A stretch of 64,000 nucleotides of DNA from Neonectria sp. B-13 (GCA_002682825.1 NOKP01000007.1:1550001-1614000), one strand, 5' to 3'; positions 22,662-33,535 are shown, counted from the stretch's first letter. The notes: generated by a model from the letters alone, not told the origin. Numbers and translations: made by a program.

Positions 22662-24518
22662 ATGGGAAGCAATTTTGAAAAGAGAGCCAAGTCAGGAGAC
22701 TGGTCCCGTCCCCGATCCACGGCCTCCACCCTCCAAGACTACGAAGCCTACGATCTTTTTCGGGAGAGGCAGCAAGATGCCGAGTTTCTTTTGAGCCCAA
22801 GCCCGGATTTCGAGAAACGCAAAGTGAAGGACGATGAGTACCCATCGGGTGCCAAGATGGCATGCATCATTCTCGCCTTGGTCCTGAGCAACTTTCTTTT
22901 CGCTCTAGACTTGGTACGGAGCCCAGTTCCCGACATCATTCACCGTGCAGACCTCCTTGCTGAGCATTCGATAGACAATCGTCGCAACTGCGATCCCAAA
23001 GATTACCGAAGAGTTCAAAGGACTCGATAAGGTGGGCTGGTACGGCGCAGCTTTCTTCATGACCATCGGCGGCTTTCAATCGACTTGTGTGTTCACTTTC
23101 ATCCACATCCTCTCCTCTGGAGCACTCCCCGCTGATATCCACCTAGGGGGAAAGATCTACAAGTACTGCCCACTCAAGATCTCGTTCCTCGTCGCTATTT
23201 TCATCTTCGAGGCCGGTTCCGTCATTTGTGGTGTTGCCCCTAACGCTGAGACTCTCATCACTGGCCGGGCTATTGCTGGTGTTGGTGCCGCTGGTCTCTC
23301 TGCTGGCTCGTACACCATCGCCGCCTTCGCCGCGCCCCCCCAAAAGCGTCCAGCATTTACAGGAATCATCGGTGCATCTTACGGCTTCGCTAGTGTTATC
23401 GGTCCACTTCTTGGCGGTGCCTTCACCGATCACATCTCCTGGCGATGGTGTTTCTATATCAATCTTCCCATTGGAGCTGTTGCGGCGGCTATCATCATCT
23501 TCTGCTTCCAGACGCCCAATAATGCTGTACTCGTGCAGGTCTCATTCCTGGAAAAGATCCTACAAATGGACCCCCTCGGTACTGTCTTGGTTATGGGCGC
23601 CACTATCTCGTTTATCCTCGCATTGCAGTATGGTGGACAGGAGTATGCCTGGGACTCATCCATCGTGATCGGGTTATTCGTCGGCTTCGTTGTTATCACC
23701 CTCGCCTGGATACTGCTCGAGTGGTTTCAGGGCGATCGGTCGATGATTGAGGGTCGGGTTGCCAAGAACCGGACTATCATGGTCATGAGCGCCTATGCTT
23801 TCTTCTTAGGCGGTTCCTTCTTCCTCGTCATCTACTTTATCCCCATTTACTTTCAGTCGGTGCATGGAGCTACACCTATAATGAGTGGCGTTCGCAACTT
23901 GCCCTTCATCATCACCGCGACCATTGCAACCGTAGTTAGCGGTGTATTAATCTCAAAGACCGGATATTACCAGCCAGTACTAATCGGCGGAGCGGCCCTT
24001 TCGGTAGTCGGAGGTGCAACTCTCTACCTCCTTGAGGTCGACTCATCGATGGCTAAGTGGATTGGGTATCAAGTTGTCGCCGGTGTCGGCTGGGGAGCTG
24101 CCTTTCAAGTTCCTATGATTGTCGTTCAGGGCAGCAGCTCACCCCAGGATATGTCTTCTGCTACAGGAATCCTGCTCTGTAAGCTTCCCATATTGTACTT
24201 GCAGATCAGTTTGGTGCATTCGCTAACCCCGACTTAGTTTTCCGAGGTCTCGGCACGGCATTTCTCGTCTCTGGTGGGCAGTGTGCCTTTATTAACCAGA
24301 TGACCGAAAACGTCTTAAGCAACGCCCCGGAGATTAAGAAGAGCACGCTTCTGATGAGCGGCGCTACGGAGATCCGCCAAATCTTCACTCCCAACCAGCA
24401 GGATGTGGTGATTGACGGTTACATGCACGGGTTGAAGGTTGTCTTCGTTATCTGTATCGCAGCTGCAGGCCTGGCTACGATTATCGGATTTGGCACGAGA
24501 TGGAAGAAGCTCAAGTAA
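22662..24518 (+). CDS. MFS efflux transporter, DHA2 (14-helix) drug:proton antiporter type
   Basis: Exports toxic compounds or secondary metabolites at the plasma membrane (family knowledge). Exons 22662-22913, 22975-23086, 23147-24178 and 24238-24518 give 558 aa. The first three exon joins restore family-typical sequence: [17 protein letters not shown], then [15 protein letters not shown]. Motif C is clear at [20 protein letters not shown], and the last join gives the conserved [21 protein letters not shown] helix. A hydrophilic N-terminal tail of about 65 residues precedes helix 1. No polyketide or peptide synthetase lies nearby, so a specific metabolite role cannot be assigned. Confidence 0.92.
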
Positions 24519-25126
24519 GAAGGTTTGGCTTCTATTCTGACATAGAGGACTTCGTTGATGGATCAAATCTTACGGGAAGGCCGTTTAGAACATGCAGCAG
24601 AAACCGGGCTGTAGGATACTGTAATAAGTGTTCCAAAGCAACAATGATGAGAAAGAAAACAAAAACAACATAGACTGGCTATATAGAATAGCTACAAAGA
24701 TAATTATCGAGTACAGACACGCAAAGTTGGGTACGCAACGCCTCCAGAATGGGGCGTCAAGCTTAACTTTGATCTGATTCCACCTCTTGGCGAGCCAACG
24801 GAACTACTATCGCGAACAACAATAATGAGTGCTTTTATCACAACCCTCGTTATCACTACCTGTATTGATAATATCTACTGTAGGGTCAGCCTAGCCATTT
24901 TGAGATTCAGTTGCAATTCTTACCGAGGTGCATGACGCTAAGAACTCAAGCATGCCCCATAGATCACTCCACGTCATACTTTGGCCCAATCCCTCATTAT
25001 TTCTTGGGTATAAAGGTCGTTTCCAGAGCTCTCCCAAACAACGCGAGATTTACTATATTCTAGCTTCCGCAATTTCTCGCCTTCCCAATCCATCTTCTCA
25101 CTCCATTGATAACCCATCATCCGGCC
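24519..25126. other. Intergenic, promoter of the dehalogenase-like gene
   Basis: About 0.6 kb. A TATAAA-like element lies near 25009. No gene seen. Confidence 0.45.
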
Positions 25127-25912
25127 ATGGCATCTTTGCCCTCACTTACTTCCTTTACGGCACTCTCGTTCGATGTTTACGCGACATTGATCGACTGGGA
25201 AAGTGGTATTTATACCGCTTTGGGGTCACTCAACTCCCGTATTCTAGAGACTCACCCGCTCAAGAACAACAAGCGGGCGCTTCTCGAGATATTCACGAGG
25301 CATGAGGAGCTACTTCAAGAAAAACATCCCGATATGGACTACGCAGAACTTCTTGGCTTGGTGTACGCTGAGATAGCCACCGAGCTGGGAACCCCCTTGG
25401 AGTCAGAGAGTGCTAAGCAGGAAAAGGCAGCATTTGGAGGCGCTGTCGGACTCTGGCCGGCCTTCCCCGATACCGTGGAGGCACTGAAACGGTTGCAAAA
25501 GCGGTATAAACTGATCGTGCTGTCAAACGTCGATGCCGAGTCCTTTTCTCGGACGCTCGCTGGCCCTTTGGAGGGAGCACACTTCGACGCCATCTACACG
25601 GCCCAGCAGATCGGGTCATACAAACCCGATCTGCGGAATTTTGAGTACATGGTTCAACATGCCGAGAAGGACTTGGGCGTCAAGAGGGATGGGTTTCTAC
25701 ACACGGCACAAGCGTTGAAGCATGATCATGTGCCCGCGCATAAGTCAGGACTCAAGTGTTGCTGGATTGAGAGGGCGGGCAAAGACGCAGCGATTGGTGG
25801 CAAGCCGGAGGACTTTGGTGATAGTTTGGATTTGTCTTTTCGATTCAAGACGCTTGGGGAGATGGCGGACGCCGTTGAAGAGGCATTTGAGAATGGGGAG
25901 AATTCAGCTTAG
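25127..25912 (+). CDS. Haloacid dehalogenase type II-like hydrolase (HAD superfamily)
   Basis: A single exon of 261 aa, in the family of L-2-haloacid dehalogenases. The nucleophile motif is SFDVYATLIDW, with Asp16 in place, then WPAFPDTVEALKRL. Motif II is VLSNVD, motif III the lysine in SYKPDLRNF, and motif IV-like HTAQALKHDHVPAHKSGL matches the type II consensus. The helical cap lies between residues 17 and 110. The frame is open upstream without an ATG; the start has a good context (GGCCATGG). Fungal members often have unknown substrates, so dehalogenation is not proven. It lies just upstream of the acyl-CoA gene group. Confidence 0.88.
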   Translation: MASLPSLTSFTALSFDVYATLIDWESGIYTALGSLNSRILETHPLKNNKRALLEIFTRHEELLQEKHPDMDYAELLGLVYAEIATELGTPLESESAKQEKAAFGGAVGLWPAFPDTVEALKRLQKRYKLIVLSNVDAESFSRTLAGPLEGAHFDAIYTAQQIGSYKPDLRNFEYMVQHAEKDLGVKRDGFLHTAQALKHDHVPAHKSGLKCCWIERAGKDAAIGGKPEDFGDSLDLSFRFKTLGEMADAVEEAFENGENSA

Positions 25913-26475
25913 GTACTTGGACGACCGCTCTAAAGCGACAATGTCTCATCCAAAAATGACCATTTTCAAGTCTCATCCCCCGATTGGAACCTGGCGGCAT
26001 GGGAGCTTCTGTTGAATTGACTGATCGGTACTTGAGCCTGCTGAAACTGGGAGGATGATTCTTAGACTACGAGACTAGGACCAGGGATTCCGCTGCTTAT
26101 GTTGGATCCAGTTGCCCCATACTCTCCACTGCTTATTGACTGACATAAACTGATAATGGTGATAAGAATTTATGAAGGCATTGCTGAAGATGACGAGATT
26201 TGACATATTCTACGCTAACGTTTAGCGTGCAGATGCGCCCTTGATAGACAACCCTCCCATTCCGAATTGAGAACAAATGGTAGTTTATGCCGAGCTACCG
26301 AACTACTTTTCCCCACACTCAACCTCGTGCCTCCTTGATCATAGATAACAAGGGCCGAACCCCTCATTATCGGTATATAGCCCTGCAACCCGTCTGAAAA
26401 GACCACAGCCCCGGCATTTAAGACTGAAACCGTCCAATTTGTCAACTCTTGCCGAGCAGAACTGGCCCTGAAGTC
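25913..26475. other. Intergenic, no gene seen
   Basis: About 0.56 kb, the promoter region of the following regulator. A minus-strand frame at 26215-26568 overlaps the regulator's first exon and lacks features. Confidence 0.45.
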
Positions 26476-28483
26476 ATGGCACGCCGGCGTGATCGGACTT
26501 TTACTGTGCGTAAGACCTGTGCTAGCGCTCTTGAGACCGGGATTCCGGGTGGCTTCTGACATCAACACTCTCTTGAGGATTTGGACCTAGCTAATTTACA
26601 ACTGGGAGCCAGGGCTGCTGGAAATGCAGAGCTAGAAAGGTCAAGGTGCGTAAGCCTGTCGGCTTCTCCGGCCATGTAACATGACGCACGGGAGCTTCTT
26701 GCTTACTCTCCTCCTCGGACTAGTGTGATGAAGCCAAGCCAGGATGTTTAGCGTGTCGACGCATCGGTGTCAGTTGCACTGGCTACGACGTCAAGTTTGT
26801 GTGGGTGGAGGATGATGGCCAGATCCTCGCATCGCAAGGTCGGCGAGTCCTTCCATGTGGTACGTATACGCTCCGCTCCGCTACCGGGCGGACTGAACTC
26901 CGCAATTCTACGCTGCTTGGACCGTTGCCCATGCTTACAGTCCATAGAATCGACTTGGAAGGGAATCGAAACTTTGCCTTCTGACTTGGTGGACCTCTTG
27001 ATATCACAGTGTGATGGGAGTAGTGGCGTAGAACAACCTGTGCCCCAACAATACTCCACATCATCTTGGAAGGTGGTGAGCTATAACCCCTTCTTGGTGT
27101 TTACCGGCGTCTGTCCAGAGCTATTACAACCTGATCAAGGGCGAGATTTGCCACGCCGGGCGTCGAATTCAATACCCTTGACGATGACGAACTTCCCGGA
27201 CTTGACATGGGATGAAATATTCCTGTTTCATCATTACGTAACGCATGTGGCTGTTATCATGATGCCCTACGAGCATCCACGCAACCCATGGAAGAGTCAA
27301 TATCCCGCTGCAGCTCTAGAACTGGTTGCTTCTGGGCAGAAGTCTCTTTACAGCGCCATGTTGGCGCATGCCGCTTTCAACGTGGCTCATCTGCGTGGCG
27401 TTGATTTAGAAATGTTGCACCTCGGCTCAAAGCATTATGGCGATGCTATCAAGGAGTTGCTCAGCACTATTGGACGAGAGAAACTCGATTTTTCTGGTAC
27501 AATGGCATCAATGATGACACTAATGTTTGCGGAGGTATGAAAGCAATGCGCCTTTAACTTGCTATAATATGTGTTGCTGACGAGTGTAGCTCTATAGTGG
27601 TGCATCTGGTTCGTGGAGGTATCACTTCGAAGGAGCATGGACATGGCTGAAAAAGCACTGCGATTCTGAGCCCTGGAAGTTTACAGATCTGGTATGCATC
27701 TCTCTTCAAAGCCTGAACATCATCAAAATCATCGGCGATACCTCGAAGCGTGAACAAGTTTCGCCGCAGCGAAAAGTGCCAAAAGCTACGGAATTAGCAG
27801 CGGTAGCCCCGATTTTGTCCACATCCGAGTTTGGATTCACAATTGGCGCGCCTCGAGATATCTTGGATTGCATTGCGCGTATCACCGAGTTCTGGAACAA
27901 ACCGGCGACCGAACGCTCAGAAGGCGAGATCGATGAGTTGATGCAAGCCGTACTTTTATGTCTTAATATGCATCGCAGCCAGCAAGATGCTCACTGCATC
28001 TCTGACATCCAGTCCTTTATTATACAGTCGGAAGAGAACAACGCTGGTTTTGAAGACTCCAGCTGTCAAGCGAGCCCTATTGAAGCTCCCAACCAAACTG
28101 GAGCATTCGTCAACGCAACCTACATATATCTGTACCGTTCACTGCTCAGCGTCCCCCCCATAGCGGTCAGGTCTTACGTGAAAAAGACCTTCTCGCACGT
28201 ATCTGCGTACTTCGCCATCAGTAACGGCAACTTCTCGATCTGGCCGGCTTTTATTGCTGCTGTTGAGGCGTACTCAGACGAGGATTTAGCCGCAGCCAGG
28301 GGATGGCTCGATGGTGCAACGTCGTTTGGTATCGGGAGTCGAGATTCGATGAGGCGAGTCGTGGAAGCAGTCTGGAATCGGCGGGAGGAAATATGTAGGG
28401 TATCTGGGATGGAACTTGGGCTCATTGTTGTTGACTGGAGGAGCGTGATGCAAGAGCTCGATTGTGATCTGTTACTAGTCTAG
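26476..28483 (+). CDS. Zn2Cys6 transcription factor, ACR-2-like, with a split zinc finger
   Basis: Exons 26476-26505, 26613-26645, 26724-26859, 26948-27534 and 27590-28483 give 559 aa. Splicing assembles a perfect binuclear cluster: Cys12, 15, 22, 29, 32 and 39 (GCWKCRARKVKC, then DEAKPGCLACRRIGVSC), followed by TGYDVKFVW as in ACR-2-type factors. The second exon is only 33 bp and both flanking introns start with the same nonamer, GTGCGTAAG. The C-terminal part is the fungal-specific regulatory region (YYGDAIKELL-like block, LYSGASGSWRYHFEGAWTWL, AYSDEDLAAARGWL). It converges on the thioesterase gene with only 68 bp between stops, so it probably regulates the neighbouring acyl-CoA genes (inference). 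Confidence 0.88.
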
Positions 28484-28551
28484 GCCAGGTGCGTCTTGAG
28501 TGTACAGTATAAACAGGGGGACATGTCCCAGTAAGAGTTGGAGCCGTTCCT

Positions 28552-29151
28552 TCAAAGCACCTTGGCCATGTCTGCAGCCCATTTTGGCTGGATGAACAAC
28601 GCTTTTGCCTTGACGAGCTCTCGGCCATCATCAGCGTCAGAAACGGTTGCTTCCACCCAAGCCTTCCGACCTTGAACCTCCTTCGTGTCAGCCTCGATCA
28701 AGATGACGCTGTTGACGGGGATTGGGCTCTTGTAATCCAGTTCGAGTCTTGCCGTCACAGCGATTTTCCCAGGTAACCGTGGAAAGCAGGCTCTTCCCAT
28801 GCATTCATCGAGGAGCACAGCGGCGACACCCCCATGCACGATGCCGACATGGCCGGCGAGCTTTCGACCGAGATGATAGACGGCGAGGAGCGAGCCGGTG
28901 TCGTCATCGGTGAAGACGTATGGCGCAACGATGGTCTCGGCGCCAGCGAGCGTTGCTTGGACAAGGCTGAAGGGCAGGTCGTCCGGTTTGATGACCAGCG
29001 GGGAGCGAGACATTTTGACAGTTGGACTCCGTTGCTGGAACTGGAGCGAGGCGTAGTTGTTGGTCACCACTGTGTGCAGCCTCTGGGCCGGGTCGAGGTC
29101 TTCATCGATGGGAACATGCCCTTGATCGCGAGGGATGTACGAGGTGGACAT
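28552..29151 (-). CDS. Hotdog-fold acyl-CoA thioesterase (PaaI / THEM4-like)
   Basis: Hydrolyses acyl-CoA thioesters to free acid and CoA (family knowledge). A single exon of 199 aa. The hotdog core spans about 65-190, with the active-site helix start GIVHGGVAAVLLDECMGR (the HGG motif), then ARLELDYKSPIPVNSVILIE. An N-terminal region of about 60 residues has no clear targeting signal. The first ATG in frame is at 29151; the frame is open slightly further. It is divergent from the crotonase/ligase fusion across 576 bp, so the two may share a bidirectional promoter and act on the same CoA esters. Confidence 0.88.
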   Translation of the reverse strand: MSTSYIPRDQGHVPIDEDLDPAQRLHTVVTNNYASLQFQQRSPTVKMSRSPLVIKPDDLPFSLVQATLAGAETIVAPYVFTDDDTGSLLAVYHLGRKLAGHVGIVHGGVAAVLLDECMGRACFPRLPGKIAVTARLELDYKSPIPVNSVILIEADTKEVQGRKAWVEATVSDADDGRELVKAKALFIQPKWAADMAKVL

Positions 29152-29727
29152 GTGTGCTGGATACGCAATAGGACAATTCAAAATGGTAATGATAGTTTTA
29201 ATCAGGTGGGAGCATGGATATCTTCTATTAAGTCGGGTAAGCCGGTTGTTTTATGCCAGCGATGATGTGACATGCCCCATGATGCAGAATATTCTGCGTG
29301 GTTTGTTTGCTCGGTAAAGGTTGCCTTTGTTTGTACGCCACACTTCGTAGACCGGCATTTCTTACTCGGCATAAACTGCCGCGGAGATTCAAATGAGTTA
29401 GAATCGCAGGTGGATCCTCTAGAACCAAACCACACAACCTGGATGAAGACGAGGAGATGAACGGTTTGATGCGTCTCGGCTGCTAACAACTTTGGCTCTC
29501 TTTTGGGGTTAGTTTAGAGGTCCGGGTTGCAGCCACCCGGGGCGATTGCATTCTGTGTCGTCGCGAATATGTCTATTTCGGCGAGAGCTTGTGAGAACCA
29601 CTCTTGACCCTTCTCAGAATTCCTATAAGTAGATGGCCATTTTCAGTGCAGTTTGTGCTCGTTCTAGTATCCAAGCCTCATTCAGAAATATCTTTTACAT
29701 CGCCAAATCCCAACGTTGTCAGTCAAT
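29152..29727. promoter_or_regulatory. Bidirectional promoter between thioesterase and crotonase/ligase fusion
   Basis: 576 bp separate two divergent ATGs of genes with related biochemistry. A TATAAG element at 29624-29629 lies about 100 bp before the fusion gene. Short open frames here show no domain. Confidence 0.5.
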
Positions 29728-32118
29728 ATGGCCTCAAGCTCAGTCCTGGTGGAACACCCCGCCGCCGGCATCGTCAGGATCGTGCTGAACCGACCCAAAG
29801 CGTTGAATGCCCTCAACGTGGACCTTCTGGACAGCCTGATCCGGGCTCTTCGCGAGAATTCCCAAGCCCGCATCATCGTTCTTGAAGGCGCCGGAGAAAG
29901 ATCGTTCTGTGCCGGTGAAGATCTAAAGCAGACACTTGCTCCCAAGACCGGCACCGCGCAGGAATTGCGAGAGGCCTTCCACCAACTCCAAGACCTCACC
30001 CGCCTCACATCCTCCTCCCAGGCCATCGTCATTGCTGCCATTCAGGGATTCGCCATCGGAGGCGGCGCGGAGCTTGCGCTGGCTGCTGATTTTGTCATCG
30101 GCGGACCTGCTGCCAAGTTCCGCTTCCCTGAAGTCCCCATCGGCCACGCAGCCACGGGCGGCATCACGCTGCGCCTCACTCACATGGTCGGACTGCTGAA
30201 GGCAAAGGAGTTGCTTCTCACTGGACGCTGGGTTGAGTCCTCTGAGGCTCTCAAGATTGGCCTGCTCAGCGAGATTAGTGAGGACCCAAAGCGTCGCGCC
30301 ATGGAACTTGCGATGGAGATGGCCCAACTCCCAGCTATTTCGCTGGCGTCTTCGAAAGCTTCACTTGAACGAGCCCTCTTCACCAACATGGAGGCTTGCT
30401 TGCAGGACGAAGTCAACGTGGCAAGCTACTGTTTCGCACAGAGCGACGCCGCCAAAGCCTTTACGGATTTCGCGGCTCGGAAAACTCGCGGGAATGGCGT
30501 GGATGCCCGAACTGCCACGACCGACGTGAGCAAAGTGACACCCAAGGCCCATATCGCGACCAGCCATCCTGCTATCAGAGATATCAACACCGCTCTCAAA
30601 CTAGCTGTGGAGCGTTTCTCAGACAGGCCGTTCCTCCGCTTTACCGGCAGAGACATCACGTTCGGGGACTTTGACGTTGCGGTTGGGAAGCTTGCTGGGG
30701 GCCTGAAGCAGGCAAACATCGGACCAGGCGATAGAGTGCTGGTGATGATGGCCAACAGCGTCGAGATGGTCTACTCCTGGATGGCTGCCAACCGACTGGG
30801 TGCTGTGTGGGTTCCCGTCAACACGGCGCTAAAGTCCGTCACCCTGAAGCATGTCATTGAAGCTGCCCAGCCAAAAATTGCCCTTGTCGATGCTGCTCTA
30901 TGGCCGGAGCTCGAGTCATTAAACGTGTTGGAGGACGGCTCCGTCATCATCAATGGCGAACACGATGGCCTCATGCCCAGTTTCTCTAGCCTACTCGAAG
31001 CAGGTACGGCTGTGGACGCTGTCGAAGTGACGCCTGCTACCACTTCTGCGTTTCTTTACACCAGTGGCACAACTGGAAAGTCGAAACCGTGTGTGCTCTC
31101 TCACGAGTACTTTGTCCTTCAGGGACGGGCGTTGATCAATGGCTGTGGACTACGAGCAGACGACGTCCTGTTCTGTCCATTCCCTCTCTTCCACGCTGAT
31201 GCAACCGCGCTTACCATCATCCCGGCACTGCTTCTCGGTGCTGTCGCTGCACTCTCCACTCGTTTCAGTGCCAGCCGGTTCTGGGACGAGATCCGTGCCG
31301 CCAAGGCTACGGTTTACGACTTCATGGGTGCGACGTTGGCCTTAACGTATAAGCAGTCGCCCAACGACCGCGACCGCGACCATGGAGTACGTCTAGCCTG
31401 GGGCGTTCCGATTCCGCAGTTCGCTGGGGAGTACGAAAAGCGGTTTGGCCACCCGCTTGTCACCCTCTACGGAAGCGTCGAGGCTAGTCTACCTATCTTC
31501 CAAGACCACAGCCGTAAACTCCCCACTGGCTCATGCGGGAGGTTGAGAAAAGGGATCCAGCTTCGCATCGCCAACGACATGGATGAAGAACTGCCTACCA
31601 ATACCCCAGGCCATCTGCTACTGAGGAGCGACGAGCCCAACGCCTTCTTCCAAGGGTACTTCAACGACGCGGAAAACACCGCGGCGGCGTTCCGCGGTTT
31701 GTGGCTGCACACAGGAGACATTGCGAAAGTCGACCAAGAGGGAAATGTGTATTTCGTTGGCCGGGTCAAGGACGTGGTGCGGCGTCGTGGCGAGAACATC
31801 AACGCATGTGAAGTGGAAGACGAGTTCCTGCAGCATCCGGACGTGGTCATCGCGGCGGCTTACGGCGTGCCGTCACAGCTGGGATCCGGGACGGAGGAAG
31901 ATGTCAAGGTAGCGGTGCAAGTGCGGGCAGGCAGTACGATAGACGAGAGAGGGCTCTGGGAGTGGGCGGTTGAACATGTGGCGAGGTTTCAGGTCCCGAG
32001 CGTCATCGAGTTTGTCGACGAAATAAAGAAGACGCCGACTGGGAAGATGGAGAAGGGCGGGCTGAGAATCGAGGGTGGTCAGCGGTTTGACCTTCAGACT
32101 CTGAAGAGGTCGACATGA
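29728..32118 (+). CDS. Fused crotonase (enoyl-CoA hydratase/isomerase) and acyl-CoA ligase
   Basis: One uninterrupted exon of 796 aa. Residues 1-255 are a crotonase domain: oxyanion-hole blocks FCAGEDL (60-66) and IQGFAIGGGAELAL, with both catalytic glutamates present (Glu115 in GGGAELAL, Glu135 in FPEVPIG). Residues about 285-796 are an ANL-superfamily adenylating ligase: P-loop YTSGTTGKSK (444-453), YGSVEAS (581-587), HTGD (661-664), hinge GRVKDVVRRRGENI (678-691) and catalytic Lys773 in PTGKMEK. The ligase half resembles crotonobetaine/carnitine-CoA ligases (CaiC type) and the crotonase half CaiD-like hydratases, which are separate proteins in bacteria. A 30-residue linker joins them. All catalytic residues are intact, so both halves could be active. 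The substrate is unknown. There is no obvious peroxisomal SKL at the C-terminus. Confidence 0.92.
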   Translation: MASSSVLVEHPAAGIVRIVLNRPKALNALNVDLLDSLIRALRENSQARIIVLEGAGERSFCAGEDLKQTLAPKTGTAQELREAFHQLQDLTRLTSSSQAIVIAAIQGFAIGGGAELALAADFVIGGPAAKFRFPEVPIGHAATGGITLRLTHMVGLLKAKELLLTGRWVESSEALKIGLLSEISEDPKRRAMELAMEMAQLPAISLASSKASLERALFTNMEACLQDEVNVASYCFAQSDAAKAFTDFAARKTRGNGVDARTATTDVSKVTPKAHIATSHPAIRDINTALKLAVERFSDRPFLRFTGRDITFGDFDVAVGKLAGGLKQANIGPGDRVLVMMANSVEMVYSWMAANRLGAVWVPVNTALKSVTLKHVIEAAQPKIALVDAALWPELESLNVLEDGSVIINGEHDGLMPSFSSLLEAGTAVDAVEVTPATTSAFLYTSGTTGKSKPCVLSHEYFVLQGRALINGCGLRADDVLFCPFPLFHADATALTIIPALLLGAVAALSTRFSASRFWDEIRAAKATVYDFMGATLALTYKQSPNDRDRDHGVRLAWGVPIPQFAGEYEKRFGHPLVTLYGSVEASLPIFQDHSRKLPTGSCGRLRKGIQLRIANDMDEELPTNTPGHLLLRSDEPNAFFQGYFNDAENTAAAFRGLWLHTGDIAKVDQEGNVYFVGRVKDVVRRRGENINACEVEDEFLQHPDVVIAAAYGVPSQLGSGTEEDVKVAVQVRAGSTIDERGLWEWAVEHVARFQVPSVIEFVDEIKKTPTGKMEKGGLRIEGGQRFDLQTLKRST

Positions 32119-32383
32119 CAGAGGATATCTTCCCATAAAGTACAAGGCCATACCTTGATAGCACAGAGTTCCACCGAAAACTCAAAGCCAACAAGATTTG
32201 CCAGTAACTGGTACAGATACCTCGATTATTCACCGTGAGCCTGCCTGTGTACCCTGGGTAGGCCTATAAAATGACTCACCGTATCACCCTCAGGCCAAAC
32301 CACTTCGTTCCTGTGTCGGTCGGCACGCGCAGTTTCTCCAACTGCACAACCCCACCCAATATCTGCGAAAGAACAAGCCCCCC

Positions 32384-33223
32384 ATGTGGCAATACAACAC
32401 AAAAATGGAAACACAACGTCTTTTCGAACGCTACGAGAGTGAACAAATAACCGAGGACATGCTCAAAGTCGCAGCCCGATTCTTCAGCGACCATTATGGA
32501 ATCTGGGGCCAGCCACCTCCTGACAAACAAACCACAGGAAGTCGCGTGAAAATGAGCGTAAATGTCCTACGTGAACAGATTCTTCCCGAGGGATCACGTA
32601 GCTCTTATGCAAGAGTCACTGTCGATGGGGTCCTGGCGGGCCACGCCTTTGCTTGCCGCTGGAAACATGGCCATCATCAAGTGTGTTGGATCACCCAGCT
32701 TGTCGTCCATTGTTATTACCGAGAACGCCGTCTCGCAACGCAACTGCTCTTGACCCTCCTCGACAAAGACGATGACATTTTCGGCATTATGAGCTCTCAT
32801 CCTGCTGCCTGCAAAGCTCTCTCCAAAGCTTTTGGAAGTAAGTACTTGTTCTTCCTTCGCAATATCTATTCAAGCTGAGATAGAGTAGACCATCAGTTTG
32901 CAAACGTCCCATTGGGGTTTGCCGGGCAACATGCTGCAGACGTCATAGGGGCATCCCCTGTCAGGTACATCAAGGACGCAAAGCTTCACGGAAGCCTCTT
33001 TGAGCTAGGCGACACAAGTGGACTTGTATGTGGGGCGTATACGGGCTTCTTCGTCGATCACACGGAGCCCTACGAGGCTCTCGAGCGGTTTAGGGAAGCG
33101 GGAGGATGGCCACTCGGCGACTTGCCCGATGGTTATGAGTTCTTGCTTCTGTTTGACGCATCGCAGCGAAGGCGACCACCATCGTCACAAGTTGCGGGCC
33201 CAGAAGGAGCTCTGTTGATTTGA
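32384..33223 (+). CDS. GNAT-family N-acetyltransferase
   Basis: Exons 32384-32837 and 32889-33223 give 262 aa. The acetyl-CoA binding core is visible at about residues 80-130, with SYARVTVDGVLAGHAFACRW, then VCWITQLVVHCYYRERRLATQL, in which RERRLATQLL is the motif A pyrophosphate loop. Splicing restores FGNHQFANVPLGFAGQHAA. The C-terminal half is typical of fungal GNAT proteins of unknown substrate. A second ATG seven codons downstream is an alternative start. It follows the fusion gene on the same strand, 265 bp after its stop. Confidence 0.8.
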
Positions 33224-33535
33224 CCGCTACGCAAAATGGGAAGGATCCTCGTTCTTGTGTAATTAGGGTGATGTCTTGCATTATGATCGATTGGCCATTA
33301 ACAGGGCCAGATGCTGTAACGAGCGACACTCCGCGATGGTGGAGCCATGGCATTAGCGGTAGGCTCAAGGACGGAGTCAAGTTGGTATTTGCGGGGTGAG
33401 CAAGACAAGGATACCGGCTAAAAGGCGACAGACGGAATATAATACAACATATTGGAGGCTGAACTGAGGCTCCCTTTGCTCCTAATTCTTTCGTTCACTA
33501 GCATCTTGCGCATGGTCCCTCATACGTTTGCTAAC
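33224..33535. other. Short intergenic region ahead of the GH43 gene
   Basis: About 0.3 kb. From 33452 a frame continuous with the GH43 gene encodes a signal-peptide-like hydrophobic run (RLPLLLILSFTSILRM) but starts at TTG and is closed upstream by TAA. Confidence 0.4.

Noticed and set aside
22662..24518. Reading the MFS pump as part of a secondary-metabolite cluster.
   Set aside because: No PKS, NRPS, terpene synthase or prenyltransferase is present in the window.
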